A DNA stretch of 64,000 nucleotides from JBQTII01 sp052387905 (GCA_052387905.1 JBQTIR010000030.1:1-64000); one strand, 5' to 3'; shown: positions 52,429 through 61,541, numbered from the stretch's first letter. Notes: a model not told the origin generated them from the sequence alone. Numbers and translations: made by a program.

Positions 52429-52872
52429 ATGCCGCTGCTGTTGCTGCTGATCAAGCCGCTCATGCTGCTCGAGCGCAAGGTGCTCCGGCCACTGGTCGTG
52501 AAATACCTGTGGGGAGCACTGCGGCCGATCCTCGTTCCGGTCTGGAACCGGACCGGGCGGCCACTGTGGCAGCGCACGATCCGCGGCCTCCCGCGGGTCG
52601 AGCGGGTGAGTACCCAGCGCGCCGCCTTCGTCAACGTCTGTCCCGCGTGCGGCGCCGTGGCGGACCATCGGATCGAAACCGTACGGCAGGTGCTCAAGAC
52701 GCCGGCGTTCCTGCCCAACATCGCAGCAGGTCCGCGGCATCGCACTGCAATCTGCGCCGCGTGTGGGTACCGCCGCCCCGTCGTTGAGGCCGGTCCGCGA
52801 GTACCTGCCACCTACCGACCCCTCCGGACCCCGCCAGCCGGGCCGGGTCGTGTTCCTCCGCCGAACGGCTGA
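52429..52872 (+). CDS. Hypothetical zinc-ribbon protein
   Basis: A 147-residue protein with a hydrophobic N-terminus (MPLLLLLIKPLML) and two CxxC pairs (CPAC and CAAC) about 36 residues apart, enough for a zinc ribbon. It starts 16 bp after the SNF2 gene, so probably co-transcribed. Function unknown. Confidence 0.5.
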   Translation: MPLLLLLIKPLMLLERKVLRPLVVKYLWGALRPILVPVWNRTGRPLWQRTIRGLPRVERVSTQRAAFVNVCPACGAVADHRIETVRQVLKTPAFLPNIAAGPRHRTAICAACGYRRPVVEAGPRVPATYRPLRTPPAGPGRVPPPNG

Positions 52873-53004
52873 CGCGGCTATCGCCCGAAGTGTCGGTTTT
52901 CCTGCGTTTGCGGAACGTGGGTCGCGGTCGCGGCGTCACTGTCGTATCTCGCAATCGCGATCGATCTCCGGTGACGCCCGATCGGCGTCCACGAAAGGAC
53001 CTTC

Positions 53005-53781
53005 ATGCGCTCGACCCTGCGCAAGCCCGGTGCCTTCACCATCGCGGCCCTGCTCACGGCGGCCGGCGTGGCGAGCGGGTCAGCGCCCGCGTCCGCCGCT
53101 GCCGACGACGTCGCTCCCCTGATCGTCGACACCGACCTGAAGGATGACGCTCTCGTCATCAAGAACAGCGGGTTTTCAAAGAAGATCAACTTCACCGTTC
53201 GGGCGAAGGACGCCGTCGGCATCGACGCCGTCGGGGTCGGTGTCTTCCGCAACGGCGAGCTGATCAAGACACCCGACGGCCAGGAAGACTTCATTTTCAC
53301 TCTGAGCTTTTTGTCCGGCACGGCGACCGACGGCACCTGGGGTGGATTCGTCCGGCATGACCGGAACTTCCCGGGAGCGGGCGAGTTCACGCTGCGTACC
53401 TACGCGCTGGACCTCTCGGGCAACTTCTCGGAGAAGGACACGAAGCTCGGCAGCTACGACGCGCGCTGGGACACCCGGATCCAGAACTTCAATGTCGGCG
53501 CGGAGCCGGCGAAGAAGGGCGAGCCGGTGAAGGTGTCCGGCACGCTGCAGCACGTCAGCCCCGACGGGTGGGACGGCTTCGCCGAGCGCGAGGTCACTGT
53601 CCAGTTCCGGAAGTCGGGACAGAAGCAGTGGGAGGACCTGGGCACCACCCGGACCGATGAGGACGGCAAGTTCGCCACCCGCAAGTTCAGGGCCAAGGCC
53701 GCCGGCACGTGGCGTGCGGTCTTCGACGGCAATGCCAAGAATGTTTCTGCCACCTCCGACACGGACAGCGTCGCGCTCTGA
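53005..53781 (+). CDS. Secreted Ig-like protein
   Basis: A 258-residue protein with a typical signal peptide (cleavage near ASAAADD, residue 32), followed by beta-rich regions that look like Ig/calcium-binding folds (LRTYALDLSGNFSEKD, then KVSGTLQHVSPDGW). AAAGGA precedes the ATG. Probably an extracellular structural protein; specific role unknown. A 32-bp perfect palindrome follows as terminator. Confidence 0.65.
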   Translation: MRSTLRKPGAFTIAALLTAAGVASGSAPASAAADDVAPLIVDTDLKDDALVIKNSGFSKKINFTVRAKDAVGIDAVGVGVFRNGELIKTPDGQEDFIFTLSFLSGTATDGTWGGFVRHDRNFPGAGEFTLRTYALDLSGNFSEKDTKLGSYDARWDTRIQNFNVGAEPAKKGEPVKVSGTLQHVSPDGWDGFAEREVTVQFRKSGQKQWEDLGTTRTDEDGKFATRKFRAKAAGTWRAVFDGNAKNVSATSDTDSVAL

Positions 53782-53795
53782 TCCTGACGCGGCTG

Positions 53796-53827
53796 CGGCC
53801 CCGGACGCCGGCCGGCGTCCGGGGCCG
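53796..53827 (+). terminator. Terminator, 32-bp perfect palindrome
   Basis: Perfectly self-complementary 32-mer beginning CGGCCCCGGACGCC, followed by TTTGCG, 15 bp after the stop of the secreted protein gene. Confidence 0.75.
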
Positions 53828-53887
53828 TTTGCGTGCGATCGCCATCGCTGCAGGCAAGGGTCAGCGAGCGCCTGGGGTGGGCGTCCA

Positions 53888-53906
53888 TTCTTGACTGTTT
53901 CAAGAA
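53888..53906 (+). promoter_or_regulatory. furA operator: FurA-type operator
   Basis: TTCTTGA-CTGTT-TCAAGAA inverted repeat 19 bp before the GTG start of furA. It closely resembles the AT-rich operator upstream of mycobacterial furA, where FurA represses its own furA-katG operon. The short distance to the start fits a leaderless or very short-leader transcript. Confidence 0.7.
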
Positions 53907-53925
53907 TAGAGACCAGACTACGGCC

Positions 53926-54354
53926 GTGCCTACCGTGGATTTCCCGCAGATGTTGCGCGGGGCCGCGCTGCGGGTGACCCGTCCACGGCTCGCGGTGCTC
54001 AGCGCGGTGCACGCGCATCCGCACGCCGACACGGACGCCATCATTCGCGCGGTGCGCACTGAACTGCCGGATGTGTCCCACCAGGCCGTCTACAACACCC
54101 TGCACACGCTGACGGCACAGGGCTTGGTCCGGCGCATCCAGCCCTCCGGTTCCGTGGCCCGCTACGAGGCCCGCGTCGCAGACAACCACCACCACGTGGT
54201 CTGTCGCTCGTGTGGTCTGATCGCCGATGTCGACTGCGCCGTCGGCACCACGCCCTGTCTGACCGCATCCGAGGACCACGGCTTCACCCTCGACGAGGCC
54301 GAGGTCACCTACTGGGGCCTGTGCTCCGATTGCTCACCCGCGCCCACCGTCTGA
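53926..54354 (+). CDS. furA: Fur-family repressor FurA
   Basis: A 142-residue Fur protein: winged-helix N-terminus (LRVTRPRLAVLSAVHAHPHA), DNA-recognition helix (SHQAVYNTLHTL), metal site HHHVVCRSCGLI and C-terminal CSDC. It senses metal and peroxide stress and represses katG, as known for mycobacterial and streptomycete FurA. Start GTG 53926 is chosen because it falls just after the operator; 53935 is an alternative. katG begins 50 bp downstream on the same strand. Confidence 0.85.
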   Translation: MPTVDFPQMLRGAALRVTRPRLAVLSAVHAHPHADTDAIIRAVRTELPDVSHQAVYNTLHTLTAQGLVRRIQPSGSVARYEARVADNHHHVVCRSCGLIADVDCAVGTTPCLTASEDHGFTLDEAEVTYWGLCSDCSPAPTV

Positions 54355-54404
54355 TCGTCCTGATTCACCGCCCTGTTCCGCCCAGCCCAGTAAGGATTCA
54401 CACG

Positions 54405-56594
54405 ATGTCCGAAAGCGAGAACCCAGCCCTCTCCTCCCCGACCCCGACGACGGCCCACCCGCGCACGAACAAGGACTGGTGGCCAAACCAGCTGGACGTG
54501 TCGGTCCTGCACCAGCACTCCCCGGTGGGCAACCCGCTGGGCGCGGACTTCGATTACAAGGCAGCCTTCGCCGGTCTCGACGTCGACGCCCTCAAGGCCG
54601 ACCTGATCGACGTCATGCGGACCTCGCAGCCATGGTGGCCCGCGGACTACGGCCACTACGGCCCGCTGTTCATCCGCCTGACCTGGCACGCGGCCGGCAC
54701 CTACCGGATCGAGGACGGCCGCGGCGGCGGCGGCGAGGGCCAGCAACGCTTCGCCCCGCTGAACAGCTGGCCCGACAACGGCAACCTGGACAAGGCGCGT
54801 CGCCTGCTCTGGCCGGTCAAGGCGAAGTACGGCCAGAAGATCTCCTGGGCCGACCTGCTCGTGCTGGCCGGCAACGTCGCGCTGGAGGACATGGGCTTTG
54901 AGACCTTCGGGTTCGCGTTCGGGCGCCCGGACACCTGGATGCCGACCGAGATGAACTGGGGCCTGGAGGAGACCTGGGTCGGCGACGAGCGCTACAGCGA
55001 CGAGAGCAGCCCGCTCGACCTGGAAGGTCACCCGTACGGCAACGTCAGCATGGGCCTGATCTACGTCAATCCGGAGGGGCCGGCAGGCCGGCCCGACCCG
55101 CTCGCCTCCGCGCACGACATCAAGGTGACCTTCGCCCGGATGGCGATGAACAGCGAGGAGACCGTCGCGCTCGTCGCCGGTGGGCACACCTTCGGCAAGG
55201 CGCACGGCAACGGTGACCCCTCCCTCGTCGGCGCCGAGCCCGAGGGCTGTCCCATCGACCACCAGGGCTTCGGGTGGAAGAACACCAACGGCACCGGGGT
55301 CGGCTTTCACACCGTCACCTCCGGCATCGAGGGCGCGTGGACGCCGACGCCGATCACCTGGGACAACAGCTACTTCGAGACCCTGTTCGGCTACGAATGG
55401 GAGCTGACCGCAAGCCCCGCGGGCGCCAAGCAGTGGAAGCCGGTCGGCAGCACCGGTGACGGCACCGTGCCTGACGCCCACGACCCGGCCATCCGGCACG
55501 CGCCGATGATGACCACGGCCGACATGGCGCTGCGGATGGACCCGGAGTTCGAGGCCATCTCGCGACGGTTCATGGAGAACCCGGACCAGCTCGCCGACGC
55601 CTTCGCCCGGGCCTGGTACAAGCTCCTGCACCGCGACATGGGTCCGATCTCCCGACTGCTCGGTCCGTGGGTTCCTCCGGTCCAGATCTGGCAGGACCCG
55701 GTCCCCGCCGTAGAGGGCCCGCTGGTCTCCGAAGCCGACATCGCGACGCTCAAGGCCAAGGTGAGCGAGTCCGGACTCTCGGTCTCCCAGCTGGTCTCCA
55801 CCGCGTGGGCCTCGGCGTCCACGCATCGGGGCACCGACAAGCGTGGCGGCGCCAACGGGGCGCGGGTCCGCCTCGAGCCGCAGCGCAGTTGGGCCGCGAA
55901 CGACCCGACCGAGCTCGCCAAGGTGCTGGCGTCGCTGGAGCAGATCCAGGCCGACTTCAACGCCGGCGGCGGGGCCCAGGTCTCCCTCGCCGACCTGATC
56001 GTGCTCGCCGGTGGCGCGGCCGTGGAGAAGGCGGCTGCCGCTGCCGGCGTCACCGTCACCGTCCCGTTCTCCCCGGGTCGCACCGACGCCACGGCGGAGC
56101 AGACCGACGTCGAGTCCTTCGCGGTGCTCGAGCCCAAGGCTGACCCGTTCCGCAACTACTTCCGCGCCGGCGACAAGCAGGGCGCCGAGGTGCACCTGCT
56201 GGAGAAGGCGAACCTGCTCACGCTCAGTGCGCCCGAGATGACGGTGCTCGTTGGGGGCCTGCGCGTGCTGGGTGCCAACCACCAGGGCTCCGCGCTCGGG
56301 GTATTCACCGACCGGGTCGGCACGTTGAGCACGGACTTCTTCACCAACCTGCTCGACATGGACACCGTGTGGGGCGCCTCGGCCGCGACCGAGAACGTCT
56401 TCGAGGGCAAGGACCGCACCAGTGGTGAGGTGGTCAAGACGGCCACCGCCGCGGACCTGGTGTTCGGGTCCAACTCGATCCTGCGCGCCATCGCCGAGGT
56501 CTACGCCCAGAGCGACTCCCAGGAAAAGTTCGTGCGCGACTTCGTCGCCGCATGGGTCAAGGTCATGGAGCTCGACCGCTTCGACCTGGGCTGA
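54405..56594 (+). CDS. katG: Catalase-peroxidase KatG
   Basis: A 729-residue heme enzyme, usual length. The distal-site residues are R91, W94 and H95 (RLTWHAAGTYR), the proximal heme ligand is H261 (GGHTFGKAHG), and W94, Y220 and M246 would form the Met-Tyr-Trp adduct. It degrades hydrogen peroxide in the cytoplasm. ATG 54405 follows AAGGA; the frame is open upstream through furA but not used. Co-transcribed with furA; a 15-bp hairpin terminator follows. Confidence 0.95.
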   Translation: MSESENPALSSPTPTTAHPRTNKDWWPNQLDVSVLHQHSPVGNPLGADFDYKAAFAGLDVDALKADLIDVMRTSQPWWPADYGHYGPLFIRLTWHAAGTYRIEDGRGGGGEGQQRFAPLNSWPDNGNLDKARRLLWPVKAKYGQKISWADLLVLAGNVALEDMGFETFGFAFGRPDTWMPTEMNWGLEETWVGDERYSDESSPLDLEGHPYGNVSMGLIYVNPEGPAGRPDPLASAHDIKVTFARMAMNSEETVALVAGGHTFGKAHGNGDPSLVGAEPEGCPIDHQGFGWKNTNGTGVGFHTVTSGIEGAWTPTPITWDNSYFETLFGYEWELTASPAGAKQWKPVGSTGDGTVPDAHDPAIRHAPMMTTADMALRMDPEFEAISRRFMENPDQLADAFARAWYKLLHRDMGPISRLLGPWVPPVQIWQDPVPAVEGPLVSEADIATLKAKVSESGLSVSQLVSTAWASASTHRGTDKRGGANGARVRLEPQRSWAANDPTELAKVLASLEQIQADFNAGGGAQVSLADLIVLAGGAAVEKAAAAAGVTVTVPFSPGRTDATAEQTDVESFAVLEPKADPFRNYFRAGDKQGAEVHLLEKANLLTLSAPEMTVLVGGLRVLGANHQGSALGVFTDRVGTLSTDFFTNLLDMDTVWGASAATENVFEGKDRTSGEVVKTATAADLVFGSNSILRAIAEVYAQSDSQEKFVRDFVAAWVKVMELDRFDLG

Positions 56595-56612
56595 TCTGTC
56601 TGTGATCGAACG

Positions 56613-56647
56613 CGTCCCGGTCGGCCCCGTGTGGGCCGACCGGGACG
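56613..56647 (+). terminator. Terminator after katG
   Basis: Perfect 15-bp stem (56613-56627 and 56633-56647), 5-nt loop, followed by TTGT; 18 bp after the katG stop. Confidence 0.75.
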
Positions 56648-56875
56648 TTGTCGTAGGGCGGCCCGCTCACCCCGCGGCGGTGCGAGCTTTCGGCCGTGCG
56701 CGCAGGTGGGCGCGTTCGCCCTGCCGTCCGAAGAGGCTGAGGAACTCGACCGCCGCCGGCCCGGCGGCGCCGAACCCGAAATGACGGTTGGCGCCTGCGC
56801 TCCAGATCGGCTTGCCATCGAAGCGCGCGGGGTGCTCGCCGTGGGTGGTGGAGGTGAGTCGCTACTTGCGCAAAA

Positions 56876-56896
56876 TGGTACGATGATGCGGTACCA
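56876..56896 (+). promoter_or_regulatory. Operator-like palindrome before yefM-yoeB
   Basis: TGGTAC and GTACCA arms 9 bp apart, just before the AGGAGG of the antitoxin gene. YefM-YoeB pairs are autoregulated through palindromes containing GTAC-like cores. A TACGAT inside it could be the -10 element. Confidence 0.5.
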
Positions 56897-56909
56897 CTAG
56901 GAGGCAGTA

Positions 56910-57167
56910 GTGGCTATCACCGCCAGTGAGGCGCGCAAGCGCCTGTTCCCGCTCATCCAGGAAGTTAACGACGACGCCGTGGCCGTGGAGATTACGTCCA
57001 AGAACGGCAATGCGGTCTTGGTGTCTGCAGACGAATGGAACTCGATCCAGGAGACGCTTTATCTGATGCGTTCTCCGGCAAACGCGGCCCGTCTGCGTGA
57101 ATCCCTTGCGCAGGTGCGCCGTGGTGAGTTCACCGCACGGGAGCTGGTCGATCCGGACGCGCAGTGA
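56910..57167 (+). CDS. yefM: YefM/Phd-family antitoxin
   Basis: An 85-residue protein with the family N-terminus (ITASEARKRLFPLIQEVN) and the ENG-like ITSKNGNAVLVSADEW segment. It neutralises the adjacent toxin and binds the operator. GTG 56910 follows AGGAGG. The stop overlaps the toxin start by 4 bp (GTGA). Confidence 0.9.
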   Translation: MAITASEARKRLFPLIQEVNDDAVAVEITSKNGNAVLVSADEWNSIQETLYLMRSPANAARLRESLAQVRRGEFTARELVDPDAQ

Positions 57168-57421
57168 TCCTGGCGTTCTCCGCGCGAGCTTGGGAGGACT
57201 ACCAGCACTGGGTGGCGAAGGACCGCAACATGCTCACACGCGTGAACAAGGTTATCGCCGACACGTTGCGCGACCCCTACGCCGGTATCGGGAAGCCCGA
57301 GAAGCTGGTGGGCGACTTCGCGGGGTGCCTGTCTCGTCGGATCAACGATGAGCACCGACTTGTCTACGAAGTGTTAGACGACACCTACCTCGTCGTTCAC
57401 CAGGCCCGCCACCACTACTAG
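57164..57421 (+). CDS. yoeB: YoeB-family mRNA interferase toxin
   Basis: An 85-residue protein matching YoeB: GKPEKL with E46, SRRINDEHRLVYEV with R65, and H83-H84-Y85 at the C-terminus in place of the usual H-Y. It cleaves mRNA at the ribosome when the antitoxin is lost. A chromosomal module, not linked to the att sites. Confidence 0.9.
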   Translation: MILAFSARAWEDYQHWVAKDRNMLTRVNKVIADTLRDPYAGIGKPEKLVGDFAGCLSRRINDEHRLVYEVLDDTYLVVHQARHHY

Positions 57422-57454
57422 CGACCCGCCGGCGCGAGCGAAAGGTGTCCTCAC

Positions 57455-58624
57455 GTGGATCGCGACGTCACAGGTCCATTGCCGAGGATCCGGCGCGAGG
57501 CCGCCGATGTGCGCCGGCGCGGCGAGGAAGTCCTCGACGAGATCACCGCACGCTCGGTGGTCGACGTACGGGTACGGCTGGGCCGGCTGCGGACGGCCGC
57601 CCCGCTGATCGCCCAGTGCGCGGTCGCGGCGGGGATCGCGTGGTGGATCGCCAACGCGGTGGAGTCCGGCCCGAACCCGCCGTTCTTCGCCCCGATCGCC
57701 GCGGTCATCTCCCTCGGTTCGGCGATCGGGATGCGATTGCGCCGGACCGTCGAACTCGTGGTCGGGGTGGCGATCGGGGTCGGCGTCGGGGACCTGCTCA
57801 TCGAACTGATCGGCAGCGGCACGGCGTCGCTCATGCTGATCGTGGCGCTCGCGATGTCCGCTGCGGTGTTCCTCGACGGCGGGCAGCTCATCGTCCTGCA
57901 GGCCTCGACCTCCAGCGTGCTCGTCGCCACCCTGGTGCCCACCGACGGCGACCTCGGCGGACTGGACCGATTCCGCGATGCCCTCATCGGGGGTGCGGTC
58001 GGCATCGTGATCGGTCTGGTCCTGTTGCCGCTCAACCCGCTGGTGGTCGCTGGGCGAGCCACGGCACCGGTGACCCGCGGCCTCGCGAACGGGCTGGACG
58101 CGACCGCGGCAGCCCTCGAAGCCGGCGACGTAGACGCAGCGCAACGCGCCCTGACCGCGCTGCGCGGGATGGACGGTCAGGTCATCGCGATGGGCACGGC
58201 GGTGGCAGCGAGTCGGGAACTGGCGCGCGTCGCCCCGGTGCGGTGGCGGGCGCGCGACCGGTTCGCCGTCTACGCCGACGCTGCCCCGCAGCTGGACTAC
58301 GCCGTGCGCAACGGGCGCGTGCTCGCCCGCCGGGCCAGTGCGTTGCTGCGGGTGGAGCAAAGCTGCCCGCCGGGGTTGATCGTGGCGATCCGCGCCCTGG
58401 CGTCCGCGGCGCGCAAGGTCGGCGACGAGCTGATCAATGCCACCGAGCACGAGGAGTCCCGGCGCCTGCTGGTCGGGGCTTATGCCGAGGCCCGTGGGGT
58501 CATGGAACGCGACGCCCACATCACCGTGGTCGTGCTCGTCGCCCAAGTCCGCTCGATCGCCTACGACCTGCTGCGCGCCACCGGCCTGGACCGCGTCCAG
58601 GCCCTAGCCCTACTCGATGCGTGA
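57455..58624 (+). CDS. FUSC/aromatic acid exporter-like membrane protein
   Basis: A 389-residue protein. The N-terminal half has about six hydrophobic segments (residues 50-200), and the C-terminal half is helical and soluble, the layout of FUSC/ArAE-family proteins. These export aromatic acids or act in the envelope. GTG 57455 has GAAAGG about 11 bp upstream. It is 33 bp after yoeB but probably separate in function. Confidence 0.65.
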   Translation: MDRDVTGPLPRIRREAADVRRRGEEVLDEITARSVVDVRVRLGRLRTAAPLIAQCAVAAGIAWWIANAVESGPNPPFFAPIAAVISLGSAIGMRLRRTVELVVGVAIGVGVGDLLIELIGSGTASLMLIVALAMSAAVFLDGGQLIVLQASTSSVLVATLVPTDGDLGGLDRFRDALIGGAVGIVIGLVLLPLNPLVVAGRATAPVTRGLANGLDATAAALEAGDVDAAQRALTALRGMDGQVIAMGTAVAASRELARVAPVRWRARDRFAVYADAAPQLDYAVRNGRVLARRASALLRVEQSCPPGLIVAIRALASAARKVGDELINATEHEESRRLLVGAYAEARGVMERDAHITVVVLVAQVRSIAYDLLRATGLDRVQALALLDA

Positions 58625-58705
58625 GGTACAGAGCGGCTCACCGTGTGCCCCGCCCGCAGGCACGGCTTAGGCTCCACCGGGTCACCATCTCCGGGAGGTC
58701 CGCTC

Positions 58706-59647
58706 ATGCCGTTGCATCCCCAGATCGAAGGTCTGCTCAGGCAGGCGGCGGCGATGGGTGGCCGCCCGATCTACGAGATGACGCTCCCGCAGGCGCGTGC
58801 CTCGCTCGCGATGCTGATGGGCTTCGGTGGTCGCAGCACCGTGACCCTGGCCGGCATCGCCGACCGCGCCATCCCCGGGCCCGCGGGTGAGATCCCGCTG
58901 CGCATCTACACCCCCGAGGGCGCCGGCCCGTTTCCGATCCTGTGCTTCTTCCACGGTGGCGGCTTCGTGCTCGGGGACCTGCGCAGCTACGACGGGGTAT
59001 GCAAGGAGATGGCCGCGGGCGCCGGGTGCATCGTCGTATCGGTGGACTACCGGCTCGCCCCCGAGCATGCGTTCCCGGCTGCGCCTCAGGACGCCGAGGC
59101 CGCGCTGCGCTGGGTGGCCGACCACGCCGCCGAGATCGACGGCGACCCCACCCGGATCGCGATCGGCGGCGACAGCGCTGGCGGCAACCTCACTGCCGGA
59201 CTGGCGCAGCGGGTGCGCGAGCACGGTGGTCCGGCGCTGGTCGGGCAGTTGCTGGTCTACCCGGCGTTGCGGATGGTCGGGGAGGCGACGGCTTCGATGC
59301 GGGACAACGCCGAGGGCTACTTCCTCACCGTCAAGGACATGGAATGGTTCCTCGCCCAGTACCTCACCGATCCCGAGCACGCCCATGACCTGCTCGCCTC
59401 GCCCGCACTGGCCACCGACCTCGCGGGGCTGCCGCCGGCCCTGGTGATCACCGCCGAGTATGACCCCCTGCGCGATGACGGCGAGGCCTATGGGCGCGCG
59501 CTCGCTGACGCCGGGGTACCGACAGCGATCAGCCGCTACGACGGCGCCATCCACGGGTTCTGGACCTTCTTCTCGCTGCTGTCGCTGGGCCGCGACGCCC
59601 TGACGGAGACGAACTCCTGGCTCCGTGGCCGCTTCGCCACCTCCTGA
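58706..59647 (+). CDS. HSL-family alpha/beta hydrolase (esterase)
   Basis: A 313-residue esterase with the HGGG oxyanion motif at residues 83-86, nucleophile S157 in GDSAGG, D253 in EYDPLRDD and H283 in AIHGF: a complete hormone-sensitive lipase-type triad. Cytoplasmic, no signal peptide. ATG 58706 has GGGAGG 7 bp upstream. Confidence 0.9.
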   Translation: MPLHPQIEGLLRQAAAMGGRPIYEMTLPQARASLAMLMGFGGRSTVTLAGIADRAIPGPAGEIPLRIYTPEGAGPFPILCFFHGGGFVLGDLRSYDGVCKEMAAGAGCIVVSVDYRLAPEHAFPAAPQDAEAALRWVADHAAEIDGDPTRIAIGGDSAGGNLTAGLAQRVREHGGPALVGQLLVYPALRMVGEATASMRDNAEGYFLTVKDMEWFLAQYLTDPEHAHDLLASPALATDLAGLPPALVITAEYDPLRDDGEAYGRALADAGVPTAISRYDGAIHGFWTFFSLLSLGRDALTETNSWLRGRFATS

Positions 59648-59734
59648 CCGGCACAGGTTCCCCGATCGGGGGTCAGGGGAAATTTCGTCCCAAGCTGGCC
59701 TGGACATGAAGATCCAGGCCCTACCGTCCTGCGC

Positions 59735-60442
59735 ATGGTGAATGGGCGGGGAATGTTCGTCGGGTCGGTGGGGCGACGCAGGGCTGGCGCGGCGACGGCG
59801 GTGTCGGTCGCATTGCTGGCGCCCCTGGCGGCGCCGGTTGCTGCTGCGCCGTCGGCGACGGTGAAGAGCTACAGCCAGCACCGGGATTTCCAGGACGCGG
59901 TGGTGGAGGACGTCAACCAGTTCTGGGCGCGGGAGTTCCGCCGGTTCGACGCGAAGTACCGTCGCCCGCTGGTTCGCACCATCGACCGTGGCCGCTACAA
60001 CGGCACCAAGTGCGGCAAGGTCATCGCCGACCCGGCGGAAGCCACCGGCTTCTCCGACGTCTCTCCGGCGTTCTACTGCCGCAAGGACCGCAGCATGAAC
60101 GTCTCGGCGGGCTGGATGTTCCGTGCGATGCAGAAGCCTTTCGGTGAAGGTGGGGTGGCGCTGGTCATCGCGCACGAGTTCTCCCATCATGTCCAGCATT
60201 CCCTCGGGGTGCTGCGGGGGCAGTCACGCGCCCTGGAACTCGCGGCGGACTGCCTGGCCGGGGTGTGGATGGGCTCGGCCGTCGGCGACGGGCTGATCAA
60301 CCGAGGGGACCTCGACGAGGCCCGCAAGGCCCTGCGCTCGCTCGGTGATCGGGGGACGACCTCGGTATCGCACGGCAGAGCTTCCCAGCGCGCCAAGGCC
60401 TTCAACGCCGGCGTCAAGCACACCAGCGCATCCCGCTGCTGA
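59735..60442 (+). CDS. Secreted neutral zinc metallopeptidase
   Basis: A 235-residue protein with a signal peptide (about residues 1-38, ending AAPVAAAPS), HEFSH zinc motif at 147-151 and the third ligand E168 in ELAADC. It matches the YpfJ-type neutral zinc metallopeptidase family, including the CxLxG-like AADCLAGVW block. Two further cysteines (93, 115) could form a disulphide. Confidence 0.8.
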   Translation: MVNGRGMFVGSVGRRRAGAATAVSVALLAPLAAPVAAAPSATVKSYSQHRDFQDAVVEDVNQFWAREFRRFDAKYRRPLVRTIDRGRYNGTKCGKVIADPAEATGFSDVSPAFYCRKDRSMNVSAGWMFRAMQKPFGEGGVALVIAHEFSHHVQHSLGVLRGQSRALELAADCLAGVWMGSAVGDGLINRGDLDEARKALRSLGDRGTTSVSHGRASQRAKAFNAGVKHTSASRC

Positions 60443-60459
60443 GGTCCGCCCAGCTCACC

Positions 60460-60594
60460 CTACGGTGAGTCAGGTCGGGATGTGAGGCGCTTGCGGGCGA
60501 AGAAGGCGGCGGCCAGCGCGCCGACGAGCAGCATGCCGAACCCGGCTTTGTGCTGGGCGACACCGTTGCGCAGCGCGTTCTGATCCATCGTCAT
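60460..60594 (-). CDS. 44-residue single-span membrane protein
   Basis: Begins MTMDQNALRN, has one hydrophobic helix (FGMLLVGALAAAFFA) and a basic end (RKRLTSRP). GGG and AAAAGG lie just upstream of the ATG. Positive-inside charge would leave the C-terminus in the cytoplasm. Too short for family assignment; plausible because start, RBS-like motif and helix coincide. Confidence 0.5.
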   Translation of the reverse strand: MTMDQNALRNGVAQHKAGFGMLLVGALAAAFFARKRLTSRPDSP

Positions 60595-60631
60595 ACCCTT
60601 TTCTGTGTCGACCGGCTCGGCTCAGGGCGCA

Positions 60632-61540
60632 TCAACGCACGTCCTTGAGCCACCCCCCGGCGTCGTAGCCGTCGAGAGTGAAACAGGACTGGGCGAACTG
60701 AAGGCCGAATTGGGTGATGCGCACACTGCGGTACACCGACACCGTCTTCTTCGCCCGCTCCATCGCCTCGCTCGCGGCCGGCTGGGCCTCGATGAAGGAA
60801 TAGCGGCGGGGGTCCTCGACCTGCTCGTCGGAGAAGTAGAGCATCCCGAGACGGTCGAGGTTGGCCAGGTACTGCGGGTTGCGTTCGGGGTAGGTGCACC
60901 CGGACATCTCCGCGACGAGGTTGATGCCGTTGGCGATCAACTCCGAACCGACCCCCAGCGGAGTCTTGGTCCGGACATCGATTGCCGGCTGCGGCCCGGC
61001 CAGGGCCATGAAGCGGATGATGCGGGCCTCGTCCGGGAGCAGTTCGCGCAGGATCCGCGGGAACGCCGGGTGTTCGCTGTGCGGCCCACCCTGCTCGCCG
61101 ACATGTCGGAGCAGGGCGTCACCCTGCTCGCGCAACTCATCAGGAGTGACCTTGTCCACCGCCGTCGACACGCGGACGGCGCTGCCTTGGACGACGGCGG
61201 GCAGTGGGGTGTGCTGCAGGGCGAGAGCCTTGACCACCGTGGACCGGACGATCTCGACCTGGCGGTCGACGATGTTGCTGACCGGTTCACCGGAGGCGAC
61301 CTGGCGCACCAGATCGGTCGCGGCGGTCACCGTCCCGAGCACCGCCCAGGCCGAGATGCGAGTGCCCGTTCCGGCCACCAAACGCACGATCCCGCCGAGG
61401 CCGTCGTAGGTGTCTCGATCCAGGCTCTGGGCGCCGAGCCGCCGAAGTTCGCCTCCGTGTGCGCCGAGACGACGAAGTTCGCCTCCGGGTGCGCCGAGAC
61501 GACGAAGGTCGGTCCTTTTCCAGACCTCAAGGGCGCCCAC
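60632..61540 (-). CDS. Abi-alpha/DUF4393-like protein
   Basis: A 302-residue protein starting at GTG 61540, one base after the DUF445 stop. The C-terminal half (PDEARIIRFMALAGPQPAID, LVAEMSGC, NLDRLGMLYFSDEQ) matches the Abi-alpha/DUF4393 pattern, a family named from an abortive-infection gene but widespread in chromosomes. The N-terminus carries a 10-residue repeat RRLGAxGGEL. Third gene of the operon with signal peptidase and DUF445. Confidence 0.65.
   Translation of the reverse strand: MGALEVWKRTDLRRLGAPGGELRRLGAHGGELRRLGAQSLDRDTYDGLGGIVRLVAGTGTRISAWAVLGTVTAATDLVRQVASGEPVSNIVDRQVEIVRSTVVKALALQHTPLPAVVQGSAVRVSTAVDKVTPDELREQGDALLRHVGEQGGPHSEHPAFPRILRELLPDEARIIRFMALAGPQPAIDVRTKTPLGVGSELIANGINLVAEMSGCTYPERNPQYLANLDRLGMLYFSDEQVEDPRRYSFIEAQPAASEAMERAKKTVSVYRSVRITQFGLQFAQSCFTLDGYDAGGWLKDVR
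61431..61510. repeat. In-frame 30-bp tandem repeat
   Basis: Two full units (61431-61460 and 61461-61490) and a partial third (61491-61510), each starting GCGCCGAG and containing GAAGTTCGCCTCCG. Being 30 bp, each adds ten residues (RRLGAxGGEL) to the Abi-alpha-like protein. Confidence 0.85.
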
Positions 61541-61541
61541 C

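Noticed and set aside
49980..52811. 943-residue minus-strand open frame
   Set aside because: It is the complement of the SNF2 helicase gene. It has no ribosome-binding site or family motifs; long antisense frames are expected in very GC-rich coding DNA.
54309..56282. 657-residue minus-strand open frame opposite katG
   Set aside because: KatG is certain from its active-site motifs; the antisense frame has no domain signature.
61431..61510. CRISPR array
   Set aside because: The 30-bp repeats are adjacent without spacers and lie in frame within a gene; no cas genes are nearby.
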